Shown here: positions 15,717-28,724 of the stretch, in pieces
Layout: every line of letters begins with the position of its first letter
Position numbering within the stretch: the first letter of the stretch is position 1
Assembly (NCBI GenBank): GCA_038503035.1
Contig: JAVSML010001074.1
Span: forward strand, 124,001-188,000
Direction: 5' to 3'
DNA length: 64,000 nt
Source of the DNA: Crocodylus rhombifer
Lineage: Eukaryota; Chordata; Crocodylia; Crocodylidae
The notes under the pieces: model-generated
What the model saw: the letters and a program-made list of their open reading frames with translations, nothing else
Told to the model about the DNA's origin: nothing
The model's database searches: none
Made by a program: the position numbers and the translations under genes

Positions 15717-16596
15717 CTTGCTGGCAAGGCATGATTTAATGCTGAAACTGAAGTGACTGAACCGTGAACTAGTAGGCATGCGGTGGAATTGTGCATGTTT
15801 TATTTTGAGAAGGGGCTTTGGAATTCGGAGGTCAATTAGATTACCCTGAACGACACAGACATATAACTTGGGCCAAGCTAATCAAGTGAGATGCTACAGA
15901 AGGTAAAAGACCGTGAAGATGCCCATGTTCTGATCAATACAGACAATTCTCAACAGTTTGATAAGGGTCAGCTTACTACGCATTAGATGGACCAAGAAGC
16001 TTTAACTTGTTAAGTGTAAACACCTTCCCTTCAAAACACACTGCAAGGCAGTTAAATAAAAAAATTCAGGACCAGTCATGAGTGATTACTGGACTCTTCC
16101 TGCCAACTGACTGCTTCCAAGATATTTGAAACAAGTGACAAAGTCAACATTAAGAAGCCAGGACTACCAGGAAGCACAGAGCAACACATCTTTGCAATAC
16201 AAACCTAAGCTTATTTGGGAAAAAGAAAGGATCAGTGAAGGATCACTGGCAAATATCATAACATAAAAGTGTCTCAGTGTAAAAGGTATTCAATACTTGC
16301 ACTGTGTGACGCATGTTCTGTACAGAAAACTGCACCTATTTTTCCCCCATCAGGCTCAGATTATTACTGAAAACAATTTCTTGCATTCTTCATTTATTTC
16401 ACGCTGTGCGAATAATAAGCAGATCAAGAGAAGCAGTGATGATATCTGACACAGAAAGCTGAGATAAGAAAATACCTTGTGTTCCAGAATGGTCAGTCAC
16501 CAGGATTTCAGAACATTTCTTCCTTCCATGCCAAAGAAATGGAGGACAAGATTTTCAAAAAGCACTACAGATTTGGGGACTTGAAATACCAGAAAT

Positions 16597-16929
16597 TAGG
16601 GGTGTCAAACTCATCAAGGCTCCTGGGCTGGTCCACAAACTAACCTCATGCACTGGATCCAGTGTGTGGGGTCAGACAGGCATGACTGGCGCATGTAGTG
16701 GGTGCCCTGACCAACTCCACGTGCTGCATGTATTGTGTTCCAGTTGCATCCACAAAATGCGTAGCACGTGACAGACAAATCCCGTCCATCTCATTCACAG
16801 TGTGCTACGTACGATGCATGAGGACGGGCCATTGCATGCAACATGTGGTGTGCAGAGCCAGCCTGGGACTCACAGACGATACCACAAGCTGGATGACAGA
16901 GGTCTAATGGGCAGGATCTTTGACACCCA
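16597..16929. mobile_element. hAT-like non-autonomous element
   Basis: The left end TAGGGGTGTCAAACTCAT and right end CTTTGACACCCA are inverted copies typical of many vertebrate hAT elements. No clear 8-bp duplication could be read. The ORFs across it are chance. Confidence 0.65.
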
Positions 16930-17817
16930 GACCTGTCTGGGTCTGATTTTCAGAGCTTGTTCAGCACTTTCTGAAAATCAGACCTTGTCATGGTGTCTTG
17001 TGTCTCAATTAGCAACCTAAAATCACCAGTGACTTCTGAGGATCTGAGCTTAAGTATGAAAAAGTCAGGATAACCATGGTCTTGAAGCTGCTGGTGAACC
17101 TGAAGTGCAAAATTTTATGATGGCATCCTCCAAAAAAAGAAAAGTTGGAAGAATTAATCTATAACATTAAGATAAGCATAACCATGGCATTTGATAAACA
17201 ATGGGACATCTGCAAGATTCTGCAAAACTGTCAATTTTCACGCAAGGGCTCCTAGTCTGTAATTTCTCATGGATAACACTCTGTCTAGAGAAAGCTTATG
17301 CAAGCAGAGATTCTTAGAGAGCAAATCATAACTCTCAAATATTTCTGCAGAATCTGTCCTAGTTCTGTGGGATTCAATAATATTATCAGCCTGCTGCTGT
17401 TGTTTATATTGGTCAGGTTTACTCATTCCCTTGTGACTGGGTCTACTTATTGGCCAGGAATGCTCTTATATACTGTATGCATATGATGTACATCCACCAT
17501 TGTGCCACCTTCCAGTGCGACTCCTTTAAAGAGCTAGGGGAAGCAGCAAAAATGATTCGAGTGTATGTGAGTTAGAGTCAGTCTAGAAGTTAACTCTAAA
17601 GACAGGCACTCACAACGGTAATGAAAGCCGAAGTTGTTATAGCAGTACACAAATTTACATGTGAATCCCTTTTTAATCTGGATAAACAGGCCAACACAGA
17701 GAAGCTGCAAAATTCAAGCAAGAGAACTACAACCCAATGCAAAGAACTAACTTTGCAACACCTAGGGTAGAACCAGACATAGTACACTCAGAATACAATC
17801 CTCACCAGAAGCCATAC

Positions 17818-17840
17818 CTTTTTTTTTTTTTTTTTTTTTT
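17818..17840. repeat. Poly-T run
   Basis: A T homopolymer of about 23 bp followed by A-rich sequence. Another T run lies at 20089-20107. They could be remains of retrotransposon tails in reverse orientation, but no element body is recognisable next to them. Confidence 0.6.
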
Positions 17841-18421
17841 AAAAGAGATTACTTGCTATCCAAAAATCAAACATTTGAAATAGTAGGGAATAACAGAAAC
17901 AAATGAGGACCTGATGCAAAGTACTGTAGATGTGAAAGATCCCCAGTCTTATCACTGCTGAAGTATATAGGCAATTATACTAATACTATTTCTACTAGAG
18001 TAGGATATATAGAATATAAGTAGGAAGCAGCACTTCAATGTACCAGACACTGCACAAACAAAGACGCTTCCTACTCCAAAGACATCACAAACTAGGATTA
18101 GACTATTTTCCTACAGAGGTTTACACAGGTGAAGGGGAAGCAGTAAGGCAGGCTGCAGGAAATGAAAGTATGAGTAAAGTGGAGAGTCACTGTAAGTAAA
18201 CAAGCAAAATTTGTGATTTTTTTTCCCCCTTCATTTGGTTCTGGTCACCATAACAACAGACCATATTCCCAAATTACCAGAAGCATTTATCACTCTCTTC
18301 CCTCTAGCCAGAAAAGTAATTGTGTGTGTGCTGGGGGGGGGGGGGGAGGAGGCAGGCATGGGTTTGGTTTTTTATGACTTTTATATTTTGTTCTGTAAGC
18401 AATGAGGTCTGCGTGACTTAC

Positions 18422-18506
18422 CTTCCAGAGGTTTCAGGACCATAGACTGGTTGGCAAGGACTGACCCTTTGGGTAAATCTGCACCACAATCACTCTCTGG
18501 TATCTC
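18422..18506 (-). other. Candidate alternative (poison) exon of CARMIL1
   Basis: On the minus strand an 85-bp segment has a pyrimidine-rich acceptor (TTGCTTTCTTTAG) and a near-ideal donor (GAAG|GTAAGT). It is open in the phase of the preceding exon, reading EIPESDCGADLPKGSVLANQ then SMVLKPLE, 28 codons; the other two frames contain stops. Because 85 is not a multiple of three, inclusion would make the next exon read DDS then stop, ahead of the CPI motif. That predicts nonsense-mediated decay or a short isoform. I do not recall this exon in known CARMIL1 proteins. Confidence 0.4.
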
Positions 18507-20932
18507 CTAAAGAAAGCAACTCCTATCCTTTTCTTGTCTTTTGTTTCTTTGTTGGAATTACTTTTTACCTTGCAACTTCTGTTTGGTGATGTCTATCATT
18601 CTTAAACTAAAGCATTAAGCTATAATTTTAATGTCATTTATGTTTTCTATCTTTCCTTTGTTTAGTTTTAGAACCAACTTTATAGTTGAAATATGCTTAA
18701 AATAACTGTCTTATTTCTTTCAGTATTTATACTGAAGACAACAACATTATATTGCTGGAATGGATAGTTTCAAGGTGATGAATGTATGCTTGCTTCCTAG
18801 CATGAAATAAATTTCACTCAAAATTTCTCTGTTCTTTAAACAATAGCTCAGCAAAGATAATCTTTGGAACCAAGCAAGCATTTGGAACCAAGCAATAACA
18901 GCAGCTAAATAGCCTATTTGGATGTATAACTCTATTTTGTTCCTCTTAAAAGAGTTACATTGCTTTTCAATGGGGAATCAAGCAGCCTTAAAAATACTTT
19001 GGCAGAAAATCTAATGTAATGTTTAAAAAAAATGAAGAATAAGCAAAGGATATAAGTGTCTCCTTTTAATAGAAAAATTAATCAATCAATATCTGCCAAC
19101 ACAATTATATATGCAGATATACTTGAAATTCTACTCAGGGAAAGATTGGGTGATCTATTTTAAGCCTCTGTTAACATACAGATATTGCTTAAAATGTGTC
19201 ATTCTTGTCACACCCACCTTCAGAAAATTAAAAAATTCATTTTATTAAATTCATTTGGTATTTAGGAAGGAGTTAAAACTTTCAAAAGCATCCTGTGCTT
19301 ACTGCTTTAATCTGGGAACAAGTGGCTTTATACATAAAAACAACCAAGCTGTCATGTTAAATCTTACTTGCATATACCTTTGATTAGAATAAGTCATTAG
19401 ATAAATACAACTGTAATTAAATTTAGACAACTAGAATAGTTGTAGATTAGGGTTGTATCAATTTACTCTATTGCAGCTCAGGGAGATCAGAAGCTCCCAG
19501 GTCAATAATATTCGAGCTATCACATTCTATGATGGACCATTCAGTCATTCTCAGTGCTCCTGAGAACTCATTTAAAAGACTAGCAAATCCTAATGTGCCG
19601 AACACTTAGGTGTTGGCTGAGAATTGACTTTTATTAACTTCTGTTGCATTGTTATTGTATGGCGTTAAAAGCTTCCTACTTCCTTATTTTCCTAACTTTT
19701 TTGAGTTTAAAATAACACTCAAATGTCTATTTTAAGTGATTTTAAAGGGACAAATCTGGCATGTCCTTCAGGTCTGTAACCTGATGCAGAAAGTTTAGAA
19801 TCAGAAGACAGCTCTGTTTTCTGCACCTCTACTGGTGGACACATTGCCTGATCCACACACTCCCCAGCACTATTTGTATATGAATGAACATATGACAAAC
19901 AGTTCACCCCAAGAATGAGAGACACCCCCAGAACTGTGACAAGTTGGCATGGCTATATTACTATGGTTGTCCCCACAGGGCCCCTTATTGTACAACTGCA
20001 AACAGCATCCAAGGGCATTTGGTCTGCAAAATCAACTAGTAAAGTACATATTTTATTTCCTGAATGCATGGTTAAAATGGATAAACTATTTTTTTTTTTT
20101 TTTTTTTAAAGAAAAAGGAGTTTTGAGCACCATGAGCTCTTCTATGCAATGTACCTATCTGTTTCATTCCCAACAATTTAATTCCTTCTAGAAAGCAAAT
20201 GCCAACAAGAGTGAAAGCCAGAAACAGGTTCATTTCTCTGATTAAGTTGTGCATACATGAGAAGGAAAGGAGATACTGGTACTACATGTCCTTCAAAAGT
20301 GCTGTTCTAGAAAAGGTACAGGAAATATATACTGCGCGGTTTCTACATAGCTTAAACACAGTTTATATCATCATGAGTTGATGAGGAAAGGCAAAATAAC
20401 TTCCAATAGTATGGTCCCTTTTGTATGAATATGAGGTGAAAAAGACCTTTCCTTTAAAAAACCTGAGTGCATTTTTGTACTGAAAACGTGATTATAAGAA
20501 AAGAAATTTTGATTGTCATACTTCTATACACGGACGTGGTCTGTTTAAATTGATCTACAGGCACAACCTAGGTTGTGATAAGCTGCATCATTTTTTTGTT
20601 ATGACTCTTCTTCAGAGCACCACCTGCTGAAAGAAATCACTGAAGACAGCCTGACTACTGACTGCAGTTGCAGAAACCTTCTGAAACTTGACAGCACTGG
20701 TAATGAGTCTTTGATCATTCTTGGAATATCTTATGTCCCAAAGGGAGGAAAACGGGATTTTTTGATGCTGAGACACTACTGAAGCAAACCCTAGTCAGTT
20801 GGGAGGCTTGAAGGGAAAGCCTCCAATAACTACTTCACTTCCAACTGGTGTTCCCTCTGTAGTGGAGTTCTTCCAGAGATTAGGGTGTAAAATGTTCATA
20901 AAGAATTGGAAAAGAAGAGCTCTAATTTAGCT

Positions 20933-21335
20933 CAGAGATGCTCAACGCCCAGCCCATGGAGCTGTAAAATCCAGCCCATGGGTTTCCCACGGCTCTGGAA
21001 ATTTGGTAGTAGGGGAACAGTGGCAATTAACATTCCACCACTCCCCCACCACTGAATTTCCAAGCCCCATGCAACTGGATTGTGCAGGGAGATCAGGCCC
21101 TGCTCTCATGAGAAGGACTGAGTCAGTCAGATCCAGCTGTACAGCAATAGCCCGGCTGGGGCTTGATGCAGCCACTTAGGATTGGGCCCCAGCCAGGCCA
21201 TTACTGTGTGGCTGTATCAGGCCCCAGCTGAGCCAGCACCATATGCCTGATAGAGCCCATCAAGTGGATCTGGCCTGTGGAAGGACCTGGCATAGCTCAT
21301 CTGGCCCATGGATCAAAAAAGTTGGGCACCAGCAG
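20933..21335. mobile_element. hAT-like fold-back repeat
   Basis: The left end CAGAGATGCTCAACGCCCAG and right end AAAAGTTGGGCACCAGCAG form diverged inverted ends. An internal fold-back is visible around 21137-21225 (CCCGGCTGGGGC against GGCCCCAGCC). The right end recurs at 40988-41038. No coding capacity. Confidence 0.65.
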
Positions 21336-21924
21336 TTTAGTCTAGTATTTATTGAAGATCCAGTAAAAATGCCAGGTGGGATTTTTCAAAACCACTAAAA
21401 TAGATTACCCTTTCTTACCAATAGTTTAATTCCACAGTCTTCAGACCCCAAATGCAAGAGTTTAAGACTTTACCACTATACAAATCAGCTGCACTCTATG
21501 GTCACCAATGTAACTTCTAAGTTATAAAAAGAGCGTCATCTAGCCTGATGGATCAATGGCGTGTGGAATGATGACAGAGGTAGAAAACAGCATGATCTGA
21601 CTTATTGCTACAATAACAGCTCCATATGCCAGTAGCTCAGCAAAAGAGTACCTGTTATTATAAAAGCATTGTGGAAATGTGTATAAGAGAAGTTCTCTTG
21701 AATAGGTAGCAAAAAAGGGGATAATCAGTCAAGGAAAGTGGGGGATTTTCCTTCCATTTGCTTGCAATACCAAACTTGGCCAAAATTTTCATATACTACA
21801 ACTATTTATTTCTAATGAACCAAATTCCTAATTGTACATCACCTGATGTAATGGAAAATGCCCACTGAAATTTTGAAAAGGACCTGTGATTTTTAATTCT
21901 TTTCTAAGAAAAAAAGTGTCTTAC

Positions 21925-22074
21925 CATACAAGTGTCTAGATCCTCCAAACGTTCTATTTCAGTCAGATCCTCAACTGTGATGATGGAGCGTTTAGTTGGT
22001 TTCTCTTCAGCTAATTCAATCTCTAGTGATTCCTGATGTGGAAGTGGCTTCCCACGTCTTGTCAAATGGTCAGC
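21925..22074 (-). CDS. CARMIL1: CARMIL1 exon: acidic linker after helical domain
   Basis: The 150-nt exon (phase 0-0, 50 residues, 321-370) reads [20 protein letters not shown], then an acidic and basic linker, and ends EDLDTCM before GTAAGACA. The acceptor is TTTCCCTAG. It lacks a long-ORF signature but matches the CARMIL1 segment between the helical domain and the capping-protein-binding region. The next constitutive exon is about 18 kb away. Confidence 0.94.
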
Positions 22075-22463
22075 CTAGGGAAAGGAATACAGGGATGAAA
22101 CTAGTAACTAGAAAAAGGGAAAGGGAGAGAGAAGTTGTGCATTGCGATTATTACAAATCACCCTTTACAGGTGAGCAGTAGGGAAGATAAACTATGTACA
22201 TCAATGCTAAAATCCCTTCAGTCTTCTACAGAATGACCTTCTCTTCCTGCCACGAACACCAGATGGTGAGCACACAGAAGTAAAGTGTGTTTATTAAATG
22301 GCCAAAAATCCATGATTCCAAAACTAAAGAAAAAGACATTTTTTGTTAAGTGGCCACTTGACTTCAGCAAGGAACTGAAGAGGGCAATTAGAAATAAAAA
22401 TACAGTGTAAATCATTTTATAGACATCCAGAGACAAAACAGGTACCATTTCTAACCCTTTAGT

Positions 22464-22543
22464 TACTGAGAAGCCTGTTCTATATCATCTACTTTAGGAT
22501 AAGTCACTAAGAAGCCCATTATATATCATCTACTGCAGATAAG
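22464..22543. repeat. Diverged 40-bp tandem duplication
   Basis: Two adjacent units begin TTACTGAGAAGCCTG and TCACTAAGAAGCCCA and both run into TATATCATCTACT. The period is 40 bp with several differences, so the duplication is not recent. Confidence 0.75.
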
Positions 22544-22789
22544 CATTTTAAAAACTGCCCAGATAAGTAATAAAAAAGAGTCCAAAAAAGAGTTGACTTA
22601 CAGAGGATGCTGTCCACTGATGTGAATTTTTAATAACTCTTGGGAAATTCCAGAAAACTGGCAAAGTATTGACACTGAACTAACAGTCAAGGAAGGCAAG
22701 CAGTGTGACTTAGATATGTTAATGGCCAGTTAGCCAAGTAACAGTCCAAGCAAAACAGTGAAAAAGCTGATATAAAAAAATCAATTCAT

Positions 22790-23110
22790 AAAGAATAAAA
22801 GGACTGGAATACAATTAATGGCAATCCACAATTTTTTATGCAAAATTGGTCTTGTCAAACAATGAAATCGTATTTGTTTGATGAGATTACACGAGGCTTA
22901 TGAAAGTAATTGTGCAAATATAACATACATAGACTTCAGTGAAGGGTTTGACTTAGTACTGCCTGACACTGATTACCAATTAGTATGATACAATATCAAC
23001 AAAGTACCTATTTAACAGATTAAGAACTGGATGACTGAAGGATCCGAGTACATTGTCAAGGCAAACAATCACTAAAATGGATTTTTCTACTGGAAATCTA
23101 CCAAGATGCT
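22790..23110 (+). pseudogene. Ancient LINE reverse-transcriptase fragment
   Basis: The plus strand reads ITYIDFSEGFDLVLPDTD followed, past stops, by QIKNWMTEGSEYIVKAN. This is the order seen in CR1-like reverse transcriptases (DFSKAFD block, then the IxNW block). Several stops and no intact frame show great age. The edges are approximate and the LINE clade could be CR1 or a relative. Confidence 0.6.
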
Positions 23111-24587
23111 TTACATCCTCAAAGATTTGGAAGCAAACATAAAATCATTGTGGGGTCATGGAGGCAGTCCTGCTTGGGGCAGCAATTTGGAAAGCAATCA
23201 ACTGTCTCTCATGCTCCTACCCTGTTTCTGGACCCTCTCCTTCAGTGAGATGAATAGTTGCTGGTTCCAAGAATTTGTTATTGAGTCCCTGATTGCAGTT
23301 TTATTTGGCACCATGTGATACTGACTGGCCTGTGAGACGGATGCAACAGGAGCACTGGGAGACAAGAAAGCCCCAAATGCTAGTAGATACGTGGTAAAAA
23401 AATTGTGCCATGTTGTATGTCTGCTGGCTGCAATAACCAGAGCCCTAGATCAAGTTCAAAATGAAATGCAACAGCATACCAAAAACTCTACATATTCTGA
23501 GGATGGGAGGTATGTTACTGAGCTCAATACCATTAGGGCCATTTGAATATGTTTGTTCATAAAGTGTTCACTTGAAAATTTGAAAACCATTTTTAGACTA
23601 GTCCTTTGCAATCTCAGAAGACTCAGTAGTAAATCCTCAGCAGTTTTTGAATAAACCTTCTTATAGGATTTCAACCACCTGTACATCAGTTGCATCTTTA
23701 CCACTCTCAAATTGAAAAATGTGTTGATGGAACTCTCCCTCAAGAGGCTTTACCATGCCAAACTAATTTGCACAGAAAGCAGTGGCATTCAGATTCAGAT
23801 GGTGATGGGCATTACATGGGCAAACTAGATAAATAACTATCAAATTTGAAGTTGGAACTATTTTAAGTAGACCCATTATATGTTTCTTCAAATGTATTTC
23901 CACTGTAGTACATAGTATAAAGCTGAAAAGGAGCATTTATAGTAGCAATAGCATAAAGATTATAAAGCAAATTTATCTTACACAGATAATGATAGTCTGT
24001 TTTCCTGACATAAAACTTGGATGAGCATAACAAAGCCATGAAAAAGATGCTGCCAATGCTGTTCATGTTCTTGGAATATTTTAAACAGACTGAAAATACT
24101 GCAAAATCTTGGAATTTATGTATTTATAATATTACATAATTTATGATTGTCAGCTATTGTTACTAGTCTTTTTGCATACTTCTAAAATCTAGCATTATCA
24201 AACCAAGTTCTGATATGATGATCCTCTTCAGTCCCCTCTGTGTGACACTTACAGCATAAGAGCCTGTAGGCTGTTCTATGGATGCATATTCGAATTGCTT
24301 TTTTAATCTTCAGGAAGCAGGTACATCTTCAATAAGCAACTAAACCACTTAGAAGCAGTCCTTCCAGAGAACTGTTCATTTGCTTTCTGTGTGATCCCAT
24401 CTTGTGTTCCAAGCCATGAAATCACATTTCTGATGTAGCTTAAATAGGCACTGGGTTAGAAACCAAGGTCTCTCCAGCCTGTTCCTAATGAACTCTCTCC
24501 TTTATTTTATAAGTAATGCCTCATATCTTACTACGGTAGCCAGTAATTGTTTTAATTAATGACCATGTATTCTTGAAAAAGGGGCTA

Positions 24588-24914
<327 letters not shown>

Positions 24915-25261
24915 TCACACCAGAGAATTTTGCCATCTTTATTGCATTATTTCTGTGGTGTAAAGCGTATCTGAGATCCAGCTATTGTATTTGAAATGAA
25001 ACATAAGAAGGTGTGAGAAGAATTGAGCACTTCAAAAATAGGCTATAAACATAAGAACTCCTGTACCATTTTTAACCTGCTTCTAACATTTTTAGAATCT
25101 AAAATGAAAACATCTGGCCACGAGAATTAAATAAGAACCATAGTCAGATTCACTGAGGAACAATTCACACACTGATATTAGAAAAAACAAATCTGGTTTA
25201 GATGGGGTACTAAGACTGTCTTGACTGTTTAAGTCTTATTTTGCCCAACAACCCTGGCAGC

Positions 25262-25448
25262 ATCTACACATTCATTAATACACTTTAGGTAACGTGCATT
25301 ATATTTTAGACCTCCACTGTGAAGTACTAGAAGAATGCACATTAGCCTATTGTAATGTACATTAGGCTAAAGAGCATGGTTTTCTGTGATGCCTTAATGA
25401 GCATTAAAATAGGTCAATGTGTATTAAAGTGCACATGTAGACATACCC
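25262..25448. mobile_element. Decayed copy of the 4655-4882 repeat family
   Basis: It shares CTACACATTCATTAATACAC-like and AAGTGCACATGTAGACAT ends and an interior with repeated GTGCATTA / ATGTACATTA motifs. No coding capacity. Confidence 0.5.
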
Positions 25449-25945
25449 TGTGTACATTTCCTCATCTCCTTTCTGTGGCTTTCTTTCAGTCCAAGGGTGA
25501 TTGCATGTTGCTGTATTTTTAATTTCTGCTATTACCATTACTTGGCTGCAAGTTATTTGAGCTCTTTTCCTACCTTAAATGCTTTATTCTAGCTAGCCCT
25601 GAGTATCTTATCTTGCGGTGAAGAGAAACAGCAGACTACAGACTCACTGCTAGATTGAAACATGACATCTGTGCAACTGGGCTTGTCTTAACTGCAAGAG
25701 TTACCTCAAGTTACTACTGCATTGCAGTATGAGCACTCACACTGCAAATCAACTTTCAGGCTACACAGAGCAAATAGAATAGCAAGAGATGAGTTATGCT
25801 AACTTGAACTACAGCATGTACCTACATCCCTACTGCATTACTAGCTTGAGTGTCAGCACTTGGCTTGAACTTAAAGCATCACATCCCCTGAACTACAGGT
25901 GTGTTTGTGTGGAGAGAGGCTGTGTTAGAGACAACATGGAAGTTA

Positions 25946-26075
25946 AACTGTGGTAGACATAGTTAGCTACATTAGTCTGAAGCCAAGTAGAAGGCAGGGT
26001 AGATTTGCACCTTACAGCCTAATTAAAGCAGAGATATACAAAGAGAGAGCACACACTTTTATGGGCTAGAGATAA
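25946..26075. repeat. Interspersed repeat fragment (TAGTCTGAAG type)
   Basis: Motifs TTAGTCTGAAGCCAAG, AAGGCAGGGTAG and CACCTTACAGCCTAATTAA recur at 51345-51440 (CTGAAGTTAAGCAGAAGCCA ... CTTATAGACTAATT), and related pieces occur at 40130-40285 and 63320-63415. It is a common sauropsid repeat whose class I cannot assign. Confidence 0.55.
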
Positions 26076-27304
26076 CTTCATTTAAGTTGTGAGTCAACCA
26101 TGTAGTGAAGACTTTTGGGACTGAGGTATATAATCTATGGAACTGGAATTTACTATAGAATTTGTTGAAGTTGGGCTCGTCTTCATCAGTAGCTTCTTTC
26201 CATGGAAATGCATGGAAAACTCTACCATGTATCAAGAGTTTCTGGTGAACAGTTTTTTGGTGAGAAGATAATTGGGTTGCATATGTCACTAGAACTATGG
26301 GACAGGACTTCCTTGTATTACACAGCTTAACTATTTTTAATAGTATGTGGTAGGAGAACATGTGGCTTGATGTGCAAGGAAAAACAGGTATTTACAACTT
26401 CTAACAACCCCCCTTCCCCCAAAAAAGTGAGGAGTTCTATGGCTTTCATTCTCATGAAAGATGTAACTAAGACTTCAAGACAGTGTTTTGTAGGCCACCT
26501 CTTACCTAGTTAACATTTTCAATTGCTCATAACCTTTTCTTTGAGACTTTCCATGTTTGGTTTCAAAACAAAGTTTTTTGTTTTTTTTTTTAAGGGAAAA
26601 AGAGGATAGGAAAATGAAAAATGTAATTTAATCTTTAGAAAAAAAACAAACCAAATCATATATATGGCAATTTTGCTCCACTGTACATACTCAATTCTAA
26701 ATTGTGGGGTTTTAAAATTAAGTTTCTATTTTTCTCTCATTGCAAACAGACAATTATCAAAATATAAAATGATGTACTTTTGCTGTCAACCCAGCCTCGC
26801 CGAAAACTGCCCACAGCCAATGACAGCAATATGAGCTCAACCATACTGTGTATCTTGAATATTTTCTGGCATACACTTACTAAAGAAAATTCCAATGCTA
26901 AACAATGTAGAAAGTCCTACCAAATGCACAAAACAATCAACATAGAAAACTAGATGCAAGTATTTGTTTTCCTGTTGCAATAATTTTGTGTTAGGTAAAC
27001 AAAAACAGTAACATTTTTCAAAGACACATGATTTTTCATTCGTGTCCCTTTAAGCTATACACAAAAAATACAGGAGTAGCAAATATTGTATATATAATAC
27101 AGAACTACACCTGCAGATTAGGATTACTGTAGAATCTAAATATTTGCATTTCATTGGGCCTATATGATGTCTTAATGCTCTCCATAGAACTTTGTATGTT
27201 GTCTCGTGATTTATGGAAACATTCAGAAAACACACCAATAGACAGAGAAAGTCATGCACCACCAGACTCTTTAGCCACACTTCTAAAAAGTCCTTTTAAC
27301 ACAC

Positions 27305-27480
27305 CTAATTTTGTTGAGGATGTCAATTCCAGACTGTTCCAAGAGGACATTTTTCACAAAGGTACGAGGGATAGAAATCTTCTCAGTGCTAGCTTCAATT
27401 AGGTCTTGCCGTATGTTGGTTTTTTTCATCACATTTGGGCAAAGGTTTTCAGCTGCATCCACCATAGACTCAAGTAGTGT
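27305..27480 (-). CDS. CARMIL1: CARMIL1 exon: helical dimerisation domain, part 3
   Basis: The 176-nt exon starts in phase 0 ([20 protein letters not shown]) and ends two bases into a Ser codon after GIDILNKI (residues 233-291). The acceptor GTGCTGCAG has a clear pyrimidine tract and the donor is GTGTGT. The block of about 58 residues ([20 protein letters not shown] in the middle) is highly typical of CARMIL1 and was the easiest exon to recognise. It lies at the downstream edge of a 10-kb intron crowded with transposons. Confidence 0.96.
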
Positions 27481-28559
27481 CTGCAGCACAAAGTGAATGA
27501 AAACAACTGAAAAAAGAGAAAAACTCAATACTGTACACAATGGCTTTCATTAAAGCCACAATCTTAGTGCTCTGCAATGCAATAGCATTAAAGTCCTTTT
27601 AAACCTGGGACGTTTGGGATCCAACCAAGAGTCGCAAATTAAAAGCATTTATAAAATGAGCTGAGACAAACAATTTACCTATTTTTTTCAAATATTAAAG
27701 TTATAACTTTATTTGCTTAATTATCAGTACAACGAATAGGCTCCTATTGGGCACTCAGGACTGTATTTGCACTCTTAAGTAGCAAGACTGCTCTGTTGTA
27801 GATGTCTAATAATACTTCCAAAGGTCAGCTACGCTGTGCTCTGAATCTGCAATTGTCTTTAGCAATTTAAGCCTTCTCATGTATAAAAGGCTTCAGAGCC
27901 TGAGATGAAGATGATGACAATGTACATTTGCATGTGCTTGGAATTTACTAGCAGCATTATCAGGAATGGACACTGGTACAATTTCTGAGGTATACAAAAA
28001 TTTACCAGCATGAATCTCATTGCCATGCGTTCACATACAATTTATATAGTGTCAACTACACATTTTTTAAATCTGATCAATTATTTTTAAAAGAAAGTGA
28101 TGTCTCACAAGAGCTGGATCTTTAAGATCTTATAAGAGAATTTCTGCTTTCATTAAAAAGGCAAGTTTCTAGTTTTCATGGCTGCAAAGAAAAACTTGGA
28201 ATTACAAACTATAAACTTTCCAAAGCCTGATGACAGAAGGAAACCTATAAATACATTTAAAAATCTCATATCTTGACAATTCTTTGTAGGCTTGGGATGG
28301 CACTACTGTATCTATGCTTACTCTCTCCTCTACTGGATCTGTTTGCTGCTCTTTAGGTTTCAGCTGTGCAAGCCTTGCTTAGAAAAGCCTTTTACAGAAC
28401 CTAATAGAAAGGTTCGCGTTCAAGTTCTGCACAGGACGGTCAGTAAGAACACTACTGGAAAGTAAAACTGACAGCCAACAAAGCAGTTCAACCAACCACC
28501 AGTCAGCAACATTTTTGGTCAGAGTGCCAAAACACCCACAGCTTCAACTTGTAAGATGT

Positions 28560-28724
28560 TGATGTGCCAGGGGCGGATGGCAGGAGAGCCGCGAGGGGCC
28601 AAATCCTTGCCATTGCTGTGTAGCCCCGGCCCCTTCCCTGCCATCCACCCAGAGGCATGCATGCCAAGGAAAATGCCTTTGAGTGCCACACTCTGGCACC
28701 TGTACCGGGTGTTACCTACCCCTG
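28560..28724 (-). mobile_element. hAT-like element end
   Basis: Read on the minus strand it starts CAGGGGTAGGTAACACCCGG and continues with CAGAGTGTGGCACTCAAAGG, the arrangement seen at one end of vertebrate hAT elements. The opposite end could not be set confidently, so the left border is approximate. Confidence 0.5.

Larger units (their letters stand above)
3932..21924. other. CARMIL1 intron, about 18 kb
   Basis: The largest intron in the window. It contains palindromic and hAT-like elements (4655-4882, 6738-7760, 12333-13333, 14690-14960, 16597-16929, 20933-21335), a CR1 tail (8662-8746), poly-T runs (17818-17840, 20089-20107) and an exon-like segment (18422-18506). The remaining stretches (4883-6737, 7769-8660, 8750-12324, 14961-16590, 16935-18420, 18510-20930) hold nothing I can name. 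Confidence 0.85.
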
